DNA of 64,000 bases from Haloprofundus halobius (GCF_020097835.1 NZ_CP083666.1:682001-746000); one strand, 5' to 3'; shown: positions 33,445 to 42,737, counted from the first letter of the stretch. Numbers and translations: made by a program. The notes: generated by a model not told the origin, from the letters alone.

Positions 33445-35664
33445 TCACTCGACGACATCGAACGACGCCTCCGCGCCGCCGACGAGCACTCGGTACTCGC
33501 CGGATTCGACGACGTGGCCCTCGCGGGGTTTGTAGAAGTCGAACTCGCTCGCCGGAATCGAAATCGTGAGCGACTCCGACTCGCCGGGGTCGACCGACAC
33601 CTGGTCGAAGCCGACCAACCAGCGTTCGGGGCGGACGCGCGAACTCACCTCCTGGTGGGCGTAGACGTGGACCGTCTCGGTCCCCGGTCGGTCACCCGTG
33701 TTCGAGACGGTCACGGTCACGTCGAGTTCGCCCTCCTCCCCGAGCTCGGCGTTCTCGACCCCGAGATCGTCGTACTCGAACGTCGTGTAGCTCAGCCCGT
33801 GGCCGAACTCGTACAGCGGGGCGTACGACGGCGGGTGTTCGTCGTCGCCGATGGGCCGCGGGTGCGCGAGGTGGTCGTGATTTTGGGGCAGGTCGCCCGT
33901 CGATCGCGGCACCGAGATGGGGAGCCGTCCGCTGGGGTCGTTCTCGCCGAACAGCGTCTCGGCGACGGCGTGGCCGCCCTCGGTGCCGGGGAAGTACGCC
34001 ATCAGGAGGCCCGCGGCGTTGCGGTCGAGCCAGTCGACGATGAGCGGGCGGCCTGTCACGAGGACGCCGACGACGGGCGTTCCGGTCTCGTGAACGCGGC
34101 GGGCGAGTTCGCGCTGCGCTTCCGACAACTGGAGTTCCGAGCGCGTAGGCCACTCGCCAGTCCGGACGCCCGCCTGCGCGGCGGGGCCGAACTCGTGGAG
34201 GTACCAGCCCTCACCGAGCGCCAACACGGCCACGTCGGCCTCGGCGGCTTTTTCGACGGCGGCGTCCACGTCGAGTGTCTCGCTGAGCGTCGCACCCTGT
34301 TCGTAGGAGACGCTCGTGCCGTGGTCTTCACTCTTCGCGCGAAGCGCCTCCAGAATCGTCTCGCCTGCGGCGTCGTCGGCGTCGAGTACACTCCACCCGC
34401 CGAGTTGATGGATTATATCGTCGGCGTTCGGACCACCGACGAACACGTCCTCGTCGCCCGACAGCGGGAGGACGCCGTCGTTCCTCAACAGCGTCATGCT
34501 GGCACGGGCGGCGTCGCGCGCCACCTCGCGGTGGTCGTCGCAGCCGACTGTCTCGCTCACCATCTCGGCGTTGACGTACGGGTCCTCGAAGAGCCCAAGC
34601 GCGAACTTGCGTTCGAGCACGCGGCGGACGCTCGCGTCGAGTACCTCCTCGTCGAGGTCGCCGCTCTCCACGAGGTCGACGAGATTCTCGGCGTGTTCGA
34701 CGTTGCCGACAGAGGCCACGTCGAGTCCGGCAGCGTGGGCCTGCTGGACGGAATCACGCTGGTCTTCTGCTGTTTTGTGGTCGTCCGCGAGGTGGCGGAC
34801 GCCGTTCCAGTCGGAGACGACGTGACCGTCGAACGCCATCTCCTCGCGGAGGAGTTCGGTGAGCACGGTCCGGGAACCGTGGGAAGGCTCGCCGTTGACC
34901 GAGTTGTAGCTCGGCATCACGGAGTCGACGCCCGCCGCGATTGCGTCCTCGAACGGTCGGACGAACGTGTTTCGGAGCTTGTACTCCGACACGTCGACGG
35001 GCGAGGCGTCCTCGCCGCGCTCGGGTTCGCTGTAGGCAGGGAAGTGTTTCGCCGTCGCGAGAACGGGGTCGTCGCTCTCCTGGTAGCCGCGCACCTTCGC
35101 CGCGGCCATCTTTGCGCAGAGCAGCGGACTCTCGCCGAACGTCTCGAAGGTGCGCCCCCAGCGCGGGTCGCGCGCTACGTCACACGTCGGCGAGTAGTTC
35201 TGGTGCACGCCGGTGGTTCTCATCTCCCTCGCGGTGATTTTCGCGCCCGCCTCGATCAACTCGGGGTCCCACGTCGCCGCCGCGCCGAGACCGTTCGGGA
35301 AGACGGTGGTGTCGGCGACGTAGGCGTGGCCGTGGACGGCGTCGACGTTGAACAGGAGGGGAATCCCGAGTTGGGTCTCCTCGCGGGCGACGCGCTGGAG
35401 GTCGTTGGCGATCTCGGCGACCTCGGCGGGGTCCGTCGCGAGCGGCGCGGCCCAGCCGAACGGCGCGGCGACGCCGAGGTGGTGCTCGCGAACCGCGTCG
35501 GCGACGTCCTCGAAATCGTGCCCCTCGCGGAGATGGCCGCCCCAGGTCCCGACGAGCTGTCCGGCCTTCTCCTCGACGGTCATCCGGTCGAGGAGGTCCG
35601 AAACGCGCTCGTCGGTGTCGATGTCCGGTCGGCGATACGGCGGCGTCGTTTCGTCGTCACTCAT
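33445..35664 (-). CDS. bglX: Glycoside hydrolase family 3 beta-glucosidase
   Basis: A 739-residue GH3 enzyme releasing terminal beta-linked glucose or xylose from oligosaccharides. The TIM barrel carries 'KHF' (206-208) and the catalytic nucleophile D285 in 'VVSDWNGVRHL'. The alpha/beta sandwich follows ('VGVLVTGRPLIVDWL', 'MAYFPGTEGGHAVAETLFGE', 'PSGRLPISVP') and a fibronectin-III-like domain ends it ('TVTVSNTGDRPGTETVHVYA'). There is no signal peptide, so it probably acts in the cytoplasm on imported sugars. It is a single gene with no sugar transporter nearby. The start is ATG 35664. Confidence 0.93.
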   Translation of the reverse strand: MSDDETTPPYRRPDIDTDERVSDLLDRMTVEEKAGQLVGTWGGHLREGHDFEDVADAVREHHLGVAAPFGWAAPLATDPAEVAEIANDLQRVAREETQLGIPLLFNVDAVHGHAYVADTTVFPNGLGAAATWDPELIEAGAKITAREMRTTGVHQNYSPTCDVARDPRWGRTFETFGESPLLCAKMAAAKVRGYQESDDPVLATAKHFPAYSEPERGEDASPVDVSEYKLRNTFVRPFEDAIAAGVDSVMPSYNSVNGEPSHGSRTVLTELLREEMAFDGHVVSDWNGVRHLADDHKTAEDQRDSVQQAHAAGLDVASVGNVEHAENLVDLVESGDLDEEVLDASVRRVLERKFALGLFEDPYVNAEMVSETVGCDDHREVARDAARASMTLLRNDGVLPLSGDEDVFVGGPNADDIIHQLGGWSVLDADDAAGETILEALRAKSEDHGTSVSYEQGATLSETLDVDAAVEKAAEADVAVLALGEGWYLHEFGPAAQAGVRTGEWPTRSELQLSEAQRELARRVHETGTPVVGVLVTGRPLIVDWLDRNAAGLLMAYFPGTEGGHAVAETLFGENDPSGRLPISVPRSTGDLPQNHDHLAHPRPIGDDEHPPSYAPLYEFGHGLSYTTFEYDDLGVENAELGEEGELDVTVTVSNTGDRPGTETVHVYAHQEVSSRVRPERWLVGFDQVSVDPGESESLTISIPASEFDFYKPREGHVVESGEYRVLVGGAEASFDVVE

Positions 35665-35756
35665 GGCTGATAGTAACGGAAATAGCGTGAAGAAGGTTCA
35701 GGCGTCGGCGACCCGAATCGAGCGGCCGGTCGGTCGAGTGTCGGGTTGTCGAGGTC

Positions 35757-36713
35757 TCAGGGGTCGACGCGCGCCAGCCAGAGGCCGGGGTCGTCGAGTT
35801 CTTTGTTGGTCGGCAGGTTCTCGGGTTTCTCCCACACCTTGCTGGCGGCGGCGACGCCGCGGACCTCGGCGACGGACTCGAAGAAGCGTGCGCCGCGTTC
35901 GTACTGGCGGCGCTTGAGGCCCAATCCAAGAAGACGGCGGGCGAGTTGCGCCAGCGGGCCGCCGCCGCGGCGGCGCGCGTCAAGTTTCCGCCGGAGGTCC
36001 TCGTAGTCGTCGTCGAACGCGCGGTCCATCAGCAGTTCCGCGTAGCCCTCGACGGCCGTCATCGCGGTGTCGAGTTCGCGGAACGCCTCGCGGTCGATGC
36101 TTCCTTCGGTGAGCGCGTCGACGCCGCGCTCCATCCGCGATTCGAGGTGGCCCGAGAGCCACGGGGCCGCGCCGAACTCCGCGGCGTGCGAGACTTCGTG
36201 GAACGCGATCCAGCGGCGGAAGCGCGGGTAGTCGACGTTCAACTGGTCGGCGACCTTCCGGATGTTGGGGTGGACGAAGTAGAGGCCGTGGTCGTCGTCA
36301 CCCTCCGCGAGGAGGAGGGGGTCGTACTGTCCGAGGACGTTGCTACCGAGAAACGAGAGCATGAACGCCATCGACCCGGTGTTGAGCGTGCGGGCGACGC
36401 CGGGGAACACGCCGTCGGCGCGCTCTTCGAGCGGACGCATCACGCGCTCGAACGTGCGGATGTTGGCGTCGATCCAGTGGTGGCGGTTCTGCACCTCGAT
36501 GGCGTCCGGAAGCTCGAACTCGACGTCGCCGACCGTTCGGAGGCGGGCGCGAGCGTCGCGCACGTCGGCGGCGTAACCCGCGCGCTCGTCCGTCGAGAGG
36601 TTGAGACTGCCGGGTTCGGTGGCGGATTTGGCGGCCTCCGCGACGGCGCCCCAGTCGATGACGCCGGTGCCCGACGCGCCCGCGACGGCACGGACACTAC
36701 GGTAGAGGTTCAT
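35757..36713 (-). CDS. Zincin-like metallopeptidase, DUF2342 family
   Basis: A 318-residue protein of the DUF2342 group (sometimes labelled 'coenzyme F420 biosynthesis associated'). The zinc motif HExxH is present as 'FHEVSHAAEF' (H172, E173, H176), preceded by 'YFVHPNIRKVADQLNVDYPR' and followed by helices with 'AVEGYAELLMDRAFDDDYED' that may supply the third ligand. N-terminal 'DWGAVAEAAKSATEPGSLNL' is typical. No signal peptide or membrane helix is seen. The motif suggests peptidase activity, but I know of no demonstrated substrate and the F420 link is by family context only. Confidence 0.88.
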   Translation of the reverse strand: MNLYRSVRAVAGASGTGVIDWGAVAEAAKSATEPGSLNLSTDERAGYAADVRDARARLRTVGDVEFELPDAIEVQNRHHWIDANIRTFERVMRPLEERADGVFPGVARTLNTGSMAFMLSFLGSNVLGQYDPLLLAEGDDDHGLYFVHPNIRKVADQLNVDYPRFRRWIAFHEVSHAAEFGAAPWLSGHLESRMERGVDALTEGSIDREAFRELDTAMTAVEGYAELLMDRAFDDDYEDLRRKLDARRRGGGPLAQLARRLLGLGLKRRQYERGARFFESVAEVRGVAAASKVWEKPENLPTNKELDDPGLWLARVDP

Positions 36714-36803
36714 ACACGCTCTCCGTGCGCACGACAGAAAACGCTTCGCGTAGAGACGGGTAGTGAGAGACGGCGCAGGCGGGAGCGAAACGCCCGAACG
36801 GCG

Positions 36804-37175
36804 TTAGGCCTCTTCGCTCAGTTCGTCCAGTTCTTCGAGTTCGTCGAACCCGGCGTCGTCGCCCATCAAGGTCTTGGCAGCCGCCGCGACGACGACAACC
36901 AACACGAGCGCGAGCAGGAGTTTCCCGCCGTTGCCGCCGGACTCCGTCTCGTCGGCCTCCGTCGACTCGTCTGCGTCGACCGCCGTCTCTATCTGGTCGA
37001 CGTCGCCGCCGTCGCTCGTCGCTCCTCTCCCGAGCAGTTTCGAGACGCGACCCTTGGCCGACTCGACCGCCTCGCGCTGTTGGTCGTCCTCGCCGCCGAA
37101 CATCGGCGCGGTGTTCGTCGGACTGAAACTGAATCCATCGTGCAGGTGCACCTCGAATATCGTGAAGTCTGCCAT
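36804..37175 (-). CDS. Single-pass membrane protein with acidic tail
   Basis: A 123-residue protein from ATG 37175. The amino half ('MADFTIFEVHLHDGFSFSPT') is soluble, then 'AVESAKGRVSKLLGRG', an acidic linker, one hydrophobic segment (~85-103, 'LLLALVLVVVVAAAA') and a short acidic tail ('DELEELDELSEEA'). This suggests a tail-anchored protein with most of the chain on one side. No family recognised. It is separated from the DUF2342 gene by 90 bases on the same strand. Confidence 0.65.
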   Translation of the reverse strand: MADFTIFEVHLHDGFSFSPTNTAPMFGGEDDQQREAVESAKGRVSKLLGRGATSDGGDVDQIETAVDADESTEADETESGGNGGKLLLALVLVVVVAAAAKTLMGDDAGFDELEELDELSEEA

Positions 37176-37361
37176 GGCAGTAGATAATCCGGCGAGGACG
37201 GACTTAGACGTTGTGGCGGGAGAGACGCCGCCGTGGTGGTGAACGCTCGATACTCGCACTCACACTCACTCGACTCCATCGGCGTGTTTTCCGCCGACAG
37301 TTCGCCGCCGCGTGAACCGCGCGACGTGGGCGTCTCTTCGTTTTTTACAGAAAACTTATTA

Positions 37362-37391
37362 TGCGAATCGCCAATTATCAGGCGTTACGCA
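37362..37391. repeat. Inverted repeat upstream of rpl11
   Basis: Arms TGCGAATCGCC and GGCGTTACGCA match at 9 of 11 positions around an 8-base AT-rich loop. It lies directly after an AT-rich TATA-like patch, so it could be an operator, or the 5' hairpin of a small RNA. Confidence 0.5.
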
Positions 37392-37525
37392 CCTCGGTGC
37401 TGACTGTCGGCCCTCCACGTCGGAACCTTTTGATTGATCTTCCGTCGACGAGCGAAGCGTCTCGGAGACGTTTGCCCCTGTCCGGCCGAACGTCGTCGTG
37501 TGTGACCGCCTCACACCGCCTGCGG

Positions 37526-37556
37526 CTGAAAGACAATCGTTAAAAGTCGTCGCCGG
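37526..37556 (+). promoter_or_regulatory. rpl11 promoter, near copy of 42787-42817
   Basis: CTGAAAGACAA, three variable bases, then TTAAAAGTCGTCGCCGG. The TATA hexamer TTAAAA (37540-37545) is 29 bases before ATG 37569, so the mRNA is probably leaderless. The same 31 bases with three differences, at the same distance, precede the zinc micro-protein gene. Confidence 0.75.
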
Positions 37557-37568
37557 AATATTCGGGAT

Positions 37569-38063
37569 ATGGCTGGAACTATCGAAGTGCTCGTCCCCGG
37601 CGGGCAGGCCAACCCCGGGCCGCCGCTCGGCCCGGAACTCGGCCCGACGCCGGTGGACGTGCAGGCCGTCGTACAGGAGATCAACGAACAGACCGACGCG
37701 TTCGACGGCATGGAGGTCCCCGTCACCGTCGAGTACGAGGACGACGGCTCGTTCGAGATTTCCGTCGGTGTGCCGCCGACGACGGCGCTCATCAAAGACG
37801 AGGCCGGTTTCGACTCCGGCAGCGGGACGCCGCAGTCGGAGTTCGTCGCTGACCTCTCCGTCGAGCAGGTCAAGAAGATCGCCGAGCAGAAGAGTTCGGA
37901 CCTCTTGGCGTACGACGTGAAGAACGCCGCCAAGGAAGTCGGCGGCACCTGCGTCACCCTCGGCGTCACCATCGAGGGCGAGGACGCTCGCACGTTCAAG
38001 CAGCGCGTCGACGACGGCGAGTACGACGACGTGCTCGCTGAGCAGAGCGAAGCGAGCGCTTGA
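37569..38063 (+). CDS. rpl11: Large-subunit ribosomal protein uL11
   Basis: A 164-residue protein of the GTPase-associated centre. 'VPGGQANPGPPLGPELGPTP' is the N-terminal flexible proline-rich loop, and the C-terminal RNA-binding domain has 'EQVKKIAEQKSSDLLAYDVK' and 'GTCVTLGVTIEGEDARTFKQ'. Length is normal for archaea. Here it is not adjacent to rpl1: about 1.2 kb with a minus-strand membrane-protein gene separates them, so it is expressed from its own promoter. Confidence 0.97.
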   Translation: MAGTIEVLVPGGQANPGPPLGPELGPTPVDVQAVVQEINEQTDAFDGMEVPVTVEYEDDGSFEISVGVPPTTALIKDEAGFDSGSGTPQSEFVADLSVEQVKKIAEQKSSDLLAYDVKNAAKEVGGTCVTLGVTIEGEDARTFKQRVDDGEYDDVLAEQSEASA

Positions 38064-38151
38064 GGCGTGAGCGGAGCGAACGCCTGAGTGTTCTCGCAGA
38101 AGAGCAGACAGCGTAGACGGCGTAGTTCCACTTCACGCCCTTTTCACGCAG

Positions 38152-38871
38152 TCAGAGGAGGAGCAACAGCGTCGCGTACCCCGTCGCCCCGACGACGAAC
38201 GCGACGAACTTGCTCTGCTGGCGGTCGGGTAGCTCCTCCTTGACGACGTTGAGGACGATGCTTCCGGCGAGGAAGGCGAAAAGCACCGCGAGGTTCACCT
38301 CCGAGAGGTCGACGAGTTGTCCGAGGACCCACCCACCGAGTACCGCACCCGCGAGAATCCAGCGTCCGAGTCGGTGGTACGGTCGGGGGTGGTGACGGCG
38401 GAACCCGGCGTCGGTCACGAAGAAGTGAAGCGCCATCGCGACGCCGAACGTCGTGCGGGTCCAGAGACCGGGGTCGAGCGTGTGGACGAGCAGATAGCCG
38501 ATGATGACGTTGTAGGACGCGAAGGAGAGGACGTGTATCCAAAACACGCTGTCGGGTTCCTCGGTGTCGGCTTCTCGATTCGGGGTTTTCGCCGCCGTTT
38601 CGAGGCCGTAACAGAGGGTGAAACCGCCGAGTGCGACGAGATAGACGTGGTGATCGACGAAGGCGAGTGCGATGTTCGCCTCGCGTATCGCCGCCTGTCC
38701 GGCGTTCAGTTCCGGAAAGACGTGGACGAACACGTACGCCAGCGACGTGCCACCGGCGAACGAGACCCAGACGCGACGGGAGACGAACACGGCGGCGCGG
38801 AGACGCTCCGCTTCGAGGTGGACGGCCGCGAGTCCGACCGCGAGGACGAGGGTCCATGGAGACGAGAACAT
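38152..38871 (-). CDS. Polytopic membrane protein, possibly ZIP-like
   Basis: A 239-residue protein with about seven or eight hydrophobic segments from ATG 38871. Charged or histidine-containing helices such as 'LAYVFVHVFPELNAG', 'VDHHVYLVALGGFTLCYGLE', 'ASYNVIIGYLLVH' and 'FAFLAGSIVLNVVKEELPDR' are reminiscent of ZIP metal transporters (the last resembles the A-G-x-x-L-Y-x-x-x-E-x-L-P helix), but the canonical ZIP metal site is not intact. Metal transport is therefore only a suggestion. It is transcribed against rpl11. The frame is open further upstream, but that extension lacks membrane-protein character. Confidence 0.65.
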   Translation of the reverse strand: MFSSPWTLVLAVGLAAVHLEAERLRAAVFVSRRVWVSFAGGTSLAYVFVHVFPELNAGQAAIREANIALAFVDHHVYLVALGGFTLCYGLETAAKTPNREADTEEPDSVFWIHVLSFASYNVIIGYLLVHTLDPGLWTRTTFGVAMALHFFVTDAGFRRHHPRPYHRLGRWILAGAVLGGWVLGQLVDLSEVNLAVLFAFLAGSIVLNVVKEELPDRQQSKFVAFVVGATGYATLLLLL

Positions 38872-39265
38872 CGTGTCGAAACTGTGTGGCCCGCCGGTAA
38901 AGCGACGGTGTTCGTCCGTACGTGACGACCAGTCGTCCGGCAACCCGACGGGTCGGTGGTGCGCCGACTCGCCCGTGGCTAACCCGCCAAGCGCCCGAGC
39001 GATCTGGTCGAAGAGAACGAACGGACGCAGAACGATCGAAACGTCCACATTCCCCGCTTTCACGCAGATGTCGTCTCCGGGCGACGGCCTTCGAGAGGCG
39101 ACGTCGAGGCCGTCCGAACGGCCGTTATCGACTGCGAACACCTCACACACGGCGGCTCTCGCTTCGACGCTTTTAAGTCCGCGATGACCCACCTTCGGAT
39201 GAGACAGGCAGACGCCTGTTTCACTGACCCGTAGGAGCAGTTCCTGCGCACTACGGAGGTGAATA
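38872..39265. other. 394-base region upstream of rpl1
   Basis: The left ~290 bases show no convincing gene on either strand. The right end holds the rpl1 promoter (TTTTAAG, 39171-39177) and a structured leader (39197-39230). The start of the minus-strand membrane-protein gene may also be regulated here. Confidence 0.5.
39171..39230 (+). promoter_or_regulatory. rpl1 promoter and hairpin leader (candidate L1 autoregulation site)
   Basis: TATA box TTTTAAG at 39171-39177 puts the transcript start near 39200. The leader then holds ACAGGC/GCCTGT (39204-39209 with 39214-39219), closed by a 4-base loop and flanked by GGATGAG and TTCACTGAC, purine-rich asymmetric strands like the L1-binding helix of 23S rRNA. 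L1 is known to repress its own mRNA in methanogens and bacteria. A GGAGGT (39255-39260) precedes ATG 39266. Confidence 0.5.
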
Positions 39266-39907
39266 ATGGCAGACGACTCTATCGTACAAGCGGTCTCTCG
39301 CGCGCTCGACGAGGCACCGGCTCGCAACTTCAGCGAGACGGTCGACCTCGCCGTTAACCTGCGCGACCTAGACCTCAACGACCCATCGAATCGTGTCGAC
39401 GAGAGTATCGTCCTTCCGTCCGGAACCGGCCAGGACACCCAGATTGTGGTGTTCGCCACGGGCGAGACGGCACTCCGCGCCGAGGACGTCGCAGACGACG
39501 TCCTCGACGGAAACGACCTCGAAGAGCTCGGTGACGACTCCGACGCCGCCAAGGACCTGGCGGACGAGACGGATTTCTTCGTCGCCGAAGCCAACATGAT
39601 GCAGGACATCGGCCGTTACCTCGGTACCGTACTCGGTCCCCGGGGGAAGATGCCGACGCCGCTGCAGCCCGACGACGACGTCGTCGAGGTCGTCAACCGA
39701 ATGAAGAACACGGTCCAGCTTCGAAGCCGCGACCGCCGCACGTTCCACACGCGCGTCGGCGCGGACTCCATGTCCGCCGACGAGATCGCGGACAACATCG
39801 ACGTCATCGTGCGTCGTCTCGAAGCCGACCTCGAGAAAGGCCCCCTCAACATCGACAGCATCTACGTGAAGACCACCATGGGCCCCTCCGTGGAGGTGGC
39901 CGGATGA
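39266..39907 (+). CDS. rpl1: Large-subunit ribosomal protein uL1
   Basis: A 213-residue protein of the L1 stalk at the ribosomal E site. '[20 protein letters not shown]', '[20 protein letters not shown]', '[20 protein letters not shown]' (the L1 signature) and '[12 protein letters not shown]' at the end match archaeal L1. Unlike most genes here it has a long leader and a strong Shine-Dalgarno. Its TGA overlaps the rpl10 ATG (39904). Confidence 0.97.
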   Translation: MADDSIVQAVSRALDEAPARNFSETVDLAVNLRDLDLNDPSNRVDESIVLPSGTGQDTQIVVFATGETALRAEDVADDVLDGNDLEELGDDSDAAKDLADETDFFVAEANMMQDIGRYLGTVLGPRGKMPTPLQPDDDVVEVVNRMKNTVQLRSRDRRTFHTRVGADSMSADEIADNIDVIVRRLEADLEKGPLNIDSIYVKTTMGPSVEVAG

Positions 39908-40944
39908 GCCAGAGCGAATCCGTCCGCAAGACGGAGACTATCCCGCAGTGGAAGCAAGAGGAGGTCGACGAACTCGTCGACTTCGTCGAGAACTTCGCGT
40001 CGGTCGGTGTCGTCGGCGTCACCGGCATTCCCAGCCGCCAGCTACAGAACATGCGGCGGGAGTTGCACGGTAGCGCCACCGTCCGGATGAGCCGCAACAC
40101 GCTGCTCGTCCGCGCGCTCGAGGAGGTCGACAGCGGCTACGAGGAACTCGTCGAACACATCGACGGACAGGTCGCGCTCGTCGGGACGAACGACAACCCA
40201 TTCGGACTGTACCGACAGCTCGAAGCGTCGAAGACGCCCGCCCCCATCAACGCGGGCGAAATCGCGCCCAACGACATCGTCATCCCCGAGGGTGACACCG
40301 GTGTCGACCCGGGTCCGTTCGTCGGCGAACTCCAGCAGGTGGGCGCGCAAGCGCGCATCATGGACGGCTCCATCAAGGTGACCGAGGACTCGACGGTCCT
40401 CGAAGCCGGCGAGGAGGTCAGCACCGACCTCGCGAACGTCCTGAGCGAACTCGGCATCGAGCCGAAAGAGGTGGGACTCGACCTGCGTGCCGTCTACTCC
40501 GAGGGCACGCTGTTCGACCCCGAGGACCTCGACATCGACGTCGACGAGTACCGCGCGGACATCCAGTCCGCCGTCTCGGCGGCGACGAACCTCTCGGTCA
40601 ACGCCGTTTACCCGACGACGCAGACCGCGCCGCTGCTCATCGCGAAGGCGACGAGCGAGGCGAAGGCCGTCGGTATCAGCGCCGCCATCGCCGAACCGGA
40701 CCTCGTGCCGGACCTCGTGGCGAAGGCGGACGCGCAGCTCCGCTCGCTCGCGGCGCAGATCGACGACGAGGAGGCGCTCCCGGAGGAACTGCGCGGCGTG
40801 GAAGCGCCCGCGGCGCCCGCCGAGGAGCCCGAGGAATCGACTGACGAAGAAGACGCAGACGCCGAACAGGCGGCCGAGGAAGACGCCGACGACGACGACG
40901 AAGACGACGACGGCGGCGACGCGCTCGGCGCGATGTTCGGATAA
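39904..40944 (+). CDS. rpl10: Large-subunit ribosomal protein uL10 (P0)
   Basis: A 346-residue stalk base protein that anchors L12 dimers. The N-terminal rRNA-binding domain ('[20 protein letters not shown]', '[15 protein letters not shown]') is followed by the archaeal insertion domain and a C-terminal spine of helices that bind L12 ('VTAPLL'-like '[20 protein letters not shown]'), ending in a very acidic linker and the conserved peptide '[10 protein letters not shown]'. Start overlaps rpl1 and the rpl12 gene follows after 24 bases. Confidence 0.97.
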   Translation: MSQSESVRKTETIPQWKQEEVDELVDFVENFASVGVVGVTGIPSRQLQNMRRELHGSATVRMSRNTLLVRALEEVDSGYEELVEHIDGQVALVGTNDNPFGLYRQLEASKTPAPINAGEIAPNDIVIPEGDTGVDPGPFVGELQQVGAQARIMDGSIKVTEDSTVLEAGEEVSTDLANVLSELGIEPKEVGLDLRAVYSEGTLFDPEDLDIDVDEYRADIQSAVSAATNLSVNAVYPTTQTAPLLIAKATSEAKAVGISAAIAEPDLVPDLVAKADAQLRSLAAQIDDEEALPEELRGVEAPAAPAEEPEESTDEEDADAEQAAEEDADDDDEDDDGGDALGAMFG

Positions 40945-40968
40945 TCACCACTAACGGAGACAACAACA

Positions 40969-41304
40969 ATGGAATACGTTTACGCAGCTCTCATCCTGAA
41001 CGAAACGGACGAAGAAATCAACGAGGACAACGTCACCGCGGTGCTCGAAGCCGCTGGTGTCGACGTCGAGGAATCCCGCGTCAAGGCGCTCGTCGCCGCG
41101 CTGGAGGACGTCGACATCGAGGACGCCATCGAGACGGCCGCTGCGGCACCCGCCGCCGCACCCGCCGGTGGTTCCGCCGATAGCGAAGAGCTCGACACCG
41201 TCGACGAGGACGAGGCCGAGGAAGCCGAAGGCGAAGCCGAAGCCGAAGAAGACGAGGAAGACGAAGAGGCCTCCGGCGAGGGTCTCGGCAACCTGTTCGG
41301 TTAA
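40969..41304 (+). CDS. rpl12: Large-subunit ribosomal protein P1 (archaeal L12)
   Basis: A 111-residue acidic stalk protein that recruits translational GTPases. '[20 protein letters not shown]' is the dimerisation N-terminus, '[20 protein letters not shown]' the helical part, then an alanine/proline hinge, a long glutamate-rich segment and the factor-binding end 'GEGLGNLFG'. The end resembles that of rpl10, as expected for P proteins. Last gene of the rpl1-rpl10-rpl12 operon. Confidence 0.97.
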   Translation: MEYVYAALILNETDEEINEDNVTAVLEAAGVDVEESRVKALVAALEDVDIEDAIETAAAAPAAAPAGGSADSEELDTVDEDEAEEAEGEAEAEEDEEDEEASGEGLGNLFG

Positions 41305-41356
41305 ACCGGACGCGTCAGCCGACTTCGCCGCCTCGTTTCGACGACTACATCCCGCG

Positions 41357-41362
41357 TTTTTT
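41357..41362 (+). terminator. Oligo-T terminator after rpl12
   Basis: TTTTTT about 50 bases after the rpl12 stop, preceded by GC-rich sequence. Short T tracts terminate archaeal transcription without a required hairpin. Confidence 0.5.
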
Positions 41363-41462
41363 GAACCCGACCGGCGAGCGACCGCACCGTCGCGCACACT
41401 CCGTATTCACCGCCCGATACGGTGCGACAGTTTAACTCCGAAGACGCGCCCAACTCGCCGGG

Positions 41463-42737
41463 ATGGACCCGCTCGCGTTCGGACTCACGCTCTCGGTTCG
41501 GCCGACGTTCGCGCTCGCGCCGACGGCGGAGCTACTGCTGTTCGTCGCCTGTGGCGTCTGCCTCGGCACCGTGAGCGGACTCGTGCCGGGTATCCACGCC
41601 AACAATTTCGCCTTGCTTCTCGCCGCCCTCGGTCCGTCGCTTCCGGGGTCGCAGACCGCCGTCGGTGCCGCGATTCTCGCCGCGGGCGTCGTCCACACGT
41701 TTCTCGACGTGGTGCCGGCGCTCGCACTCGGCGTTCCGGACCCGGCGATGGCGGCGACGGCGTTACCCGGGCATCGACTCGTCGTCGCCGGACGGGGCCG
41801 GGAGGCGCTCAGACTCTCCGCGCTCGGGAGTGTGTTAGCCGTCGCGCTGGCGGTTCCGCTTGCGTTACCGGTGACGTGGCTGATGACCGAAGCGTATCCG
41901 ACGGTCCGAACACACCTCCCGGTCGTTCTCGTGGTCGTCGTACTGTTGCTGCTCGTCACCGAGTCGTCGCGGCGCTCGGCGCTCGCGGGGGCGCTTTGCT
42001 TCGCACTCTCCACTCTCCTCGGCGTCTCGACGCTCGATTTGGACCCCGACGCACCGTTGGCGCTCGGCGGCATGCTCGCGCCGCTGTTCTCGGGGCTGTT
42101 CGGCGCGCCGGTGCTGCTCGACGCGTTCGACGGTGCGGGCGTCCCGCCGCAGGACGACGCGACGCTCGCGCTCACTGGCCGCGAAGTCGGCTGGAGCGCC
42201 GGAGCCGGGTCGCTCGCTGGCGCGTTCGTCGGTTACCTGCCGGGAGTCTCCGCGGCCGTCGCGTCGGTGCTCTCGCTGCCGCTCGTTCCGGATATCGACG
42301 GGGAGGGGACCCGCGAATTTCTGGTCGCGTCGAGCGGAGCCAACACGTCTAACACCGTCTTCGCCTTGTTCGCGCTCGTCACGCTCGGGACGCCGCGGAC
42401 CGGCGTGATGGTCGCGCTCGAAGACGGCGGCGGTGGTGCCGGTGTGGGTGCGCTGCCCGCGTTGCTGGCGACGACCACCGTCGCCGCGTTCGTCGGATTC
42501 GTCCTCGTGGTCGTGGTCGGCGACGAGTATCTCCGCGTGGTCGGACGGGCGAACTACGCAGTCGTCTCGGCGACGATACTCGCTCTCTTGGTCGTCCTCT
42601 CGTGGCTGTTCGCGGGTTTCGTCGGCGTCGGCGTCTTCCTCGTCGCGTCGCTCGTGGGACTCGTTCCGGTGCGCCTGCGAACTCGGCGCGTCCACCTGAT
42701 GGGAGTGTTGGTCGGACCGTTGATTCTGGGCGTCTGA
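41463..42737 (+). CDS. TctA-like permease (tripartite tricarboxylate transporter family)
   Basis: A 424-residue polytopic protein with about ten hydrophobic segments. 'GVCLGTVSGLVPGIHANNFA' corresponds to the TctA N-terminal loop (G-x-x-x-G-x-x-P-G), and 'LAGAFVGYLPGVSAAVASVL' with 'VASSGANTSNTVFALFALVT' to the second, inverted copy, so the internal duplication is visible. Partner subunits TctB and TctC are absent, as is common for archaeal members of this family (formerly DUF112). The substrate is unknown. TATA-like TTTAAC about 30 bases before ATG 41463 suggests a leaderless transcript. Confidence 0.85.
   Translation: MDPLAFGLTLSVRPTFALAPTAELLLFVACGVCLGTVSGLVPGIHANNFALLLAALGPSLPGSQTAVGAAILAAGVVHTFLDVVPALALGVPDPAMAATALPGHRLVVAGRGREALRLSALGSVLAVALAVPLALPVTWLMTEAYPTVRTHLPVVLVVVVLLLLVTESSRRSALAGALCFALSTLLGVSTLDLDPDAPLALGGMLAPLFSGLFGAPVLLDAFDGAGVPPQDDATLALTGREVGWSAGAGSLAGAFVGYLPGVSAAVASVLSLPLVPDIDGEGTREFLVASSGANTSNTVFALFALVTLGTPRTGVMVALEDGGGGAGVGALPALLATTTVAAFVGFVLVVVVGDEYLRVVGRANYAVVSATILALLVVLSWLFAGFVGVGVFLVASLVGLVPVRLRTRRVHLMGVLVGPLILGV

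Larger units (their letters stand above)
37176..37568. other. 393-base intergenic region before rpl11
   Basis: It contains an AT-rich promoter-like patch (37340-37362, TTTTTTACAGAAAACTTATT), the inverted repeat at 37362-37391, and the rpl11 promoter (37526-37556). No open frame with coding character is seen. A short plus-strand RNA starting near 37385 is possible. Confidence 0.55.

Noticed and set aside
33514-35670. A 718-codon plus-strand open frame
   Set aside because: Exact antisense of the GH3 beta-glucosidase, whose catalytic motifs are all intact; the plus-strand product has no recognisable domain and a valine/arginine bias.
38872-39609. N-terminal extension of the ZIP-like membrane protein gene
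   Set aside because: The frame is open to 39609 but crosses the rpl1 promoter, leader and coding region antisense; the extension has no membrane character.
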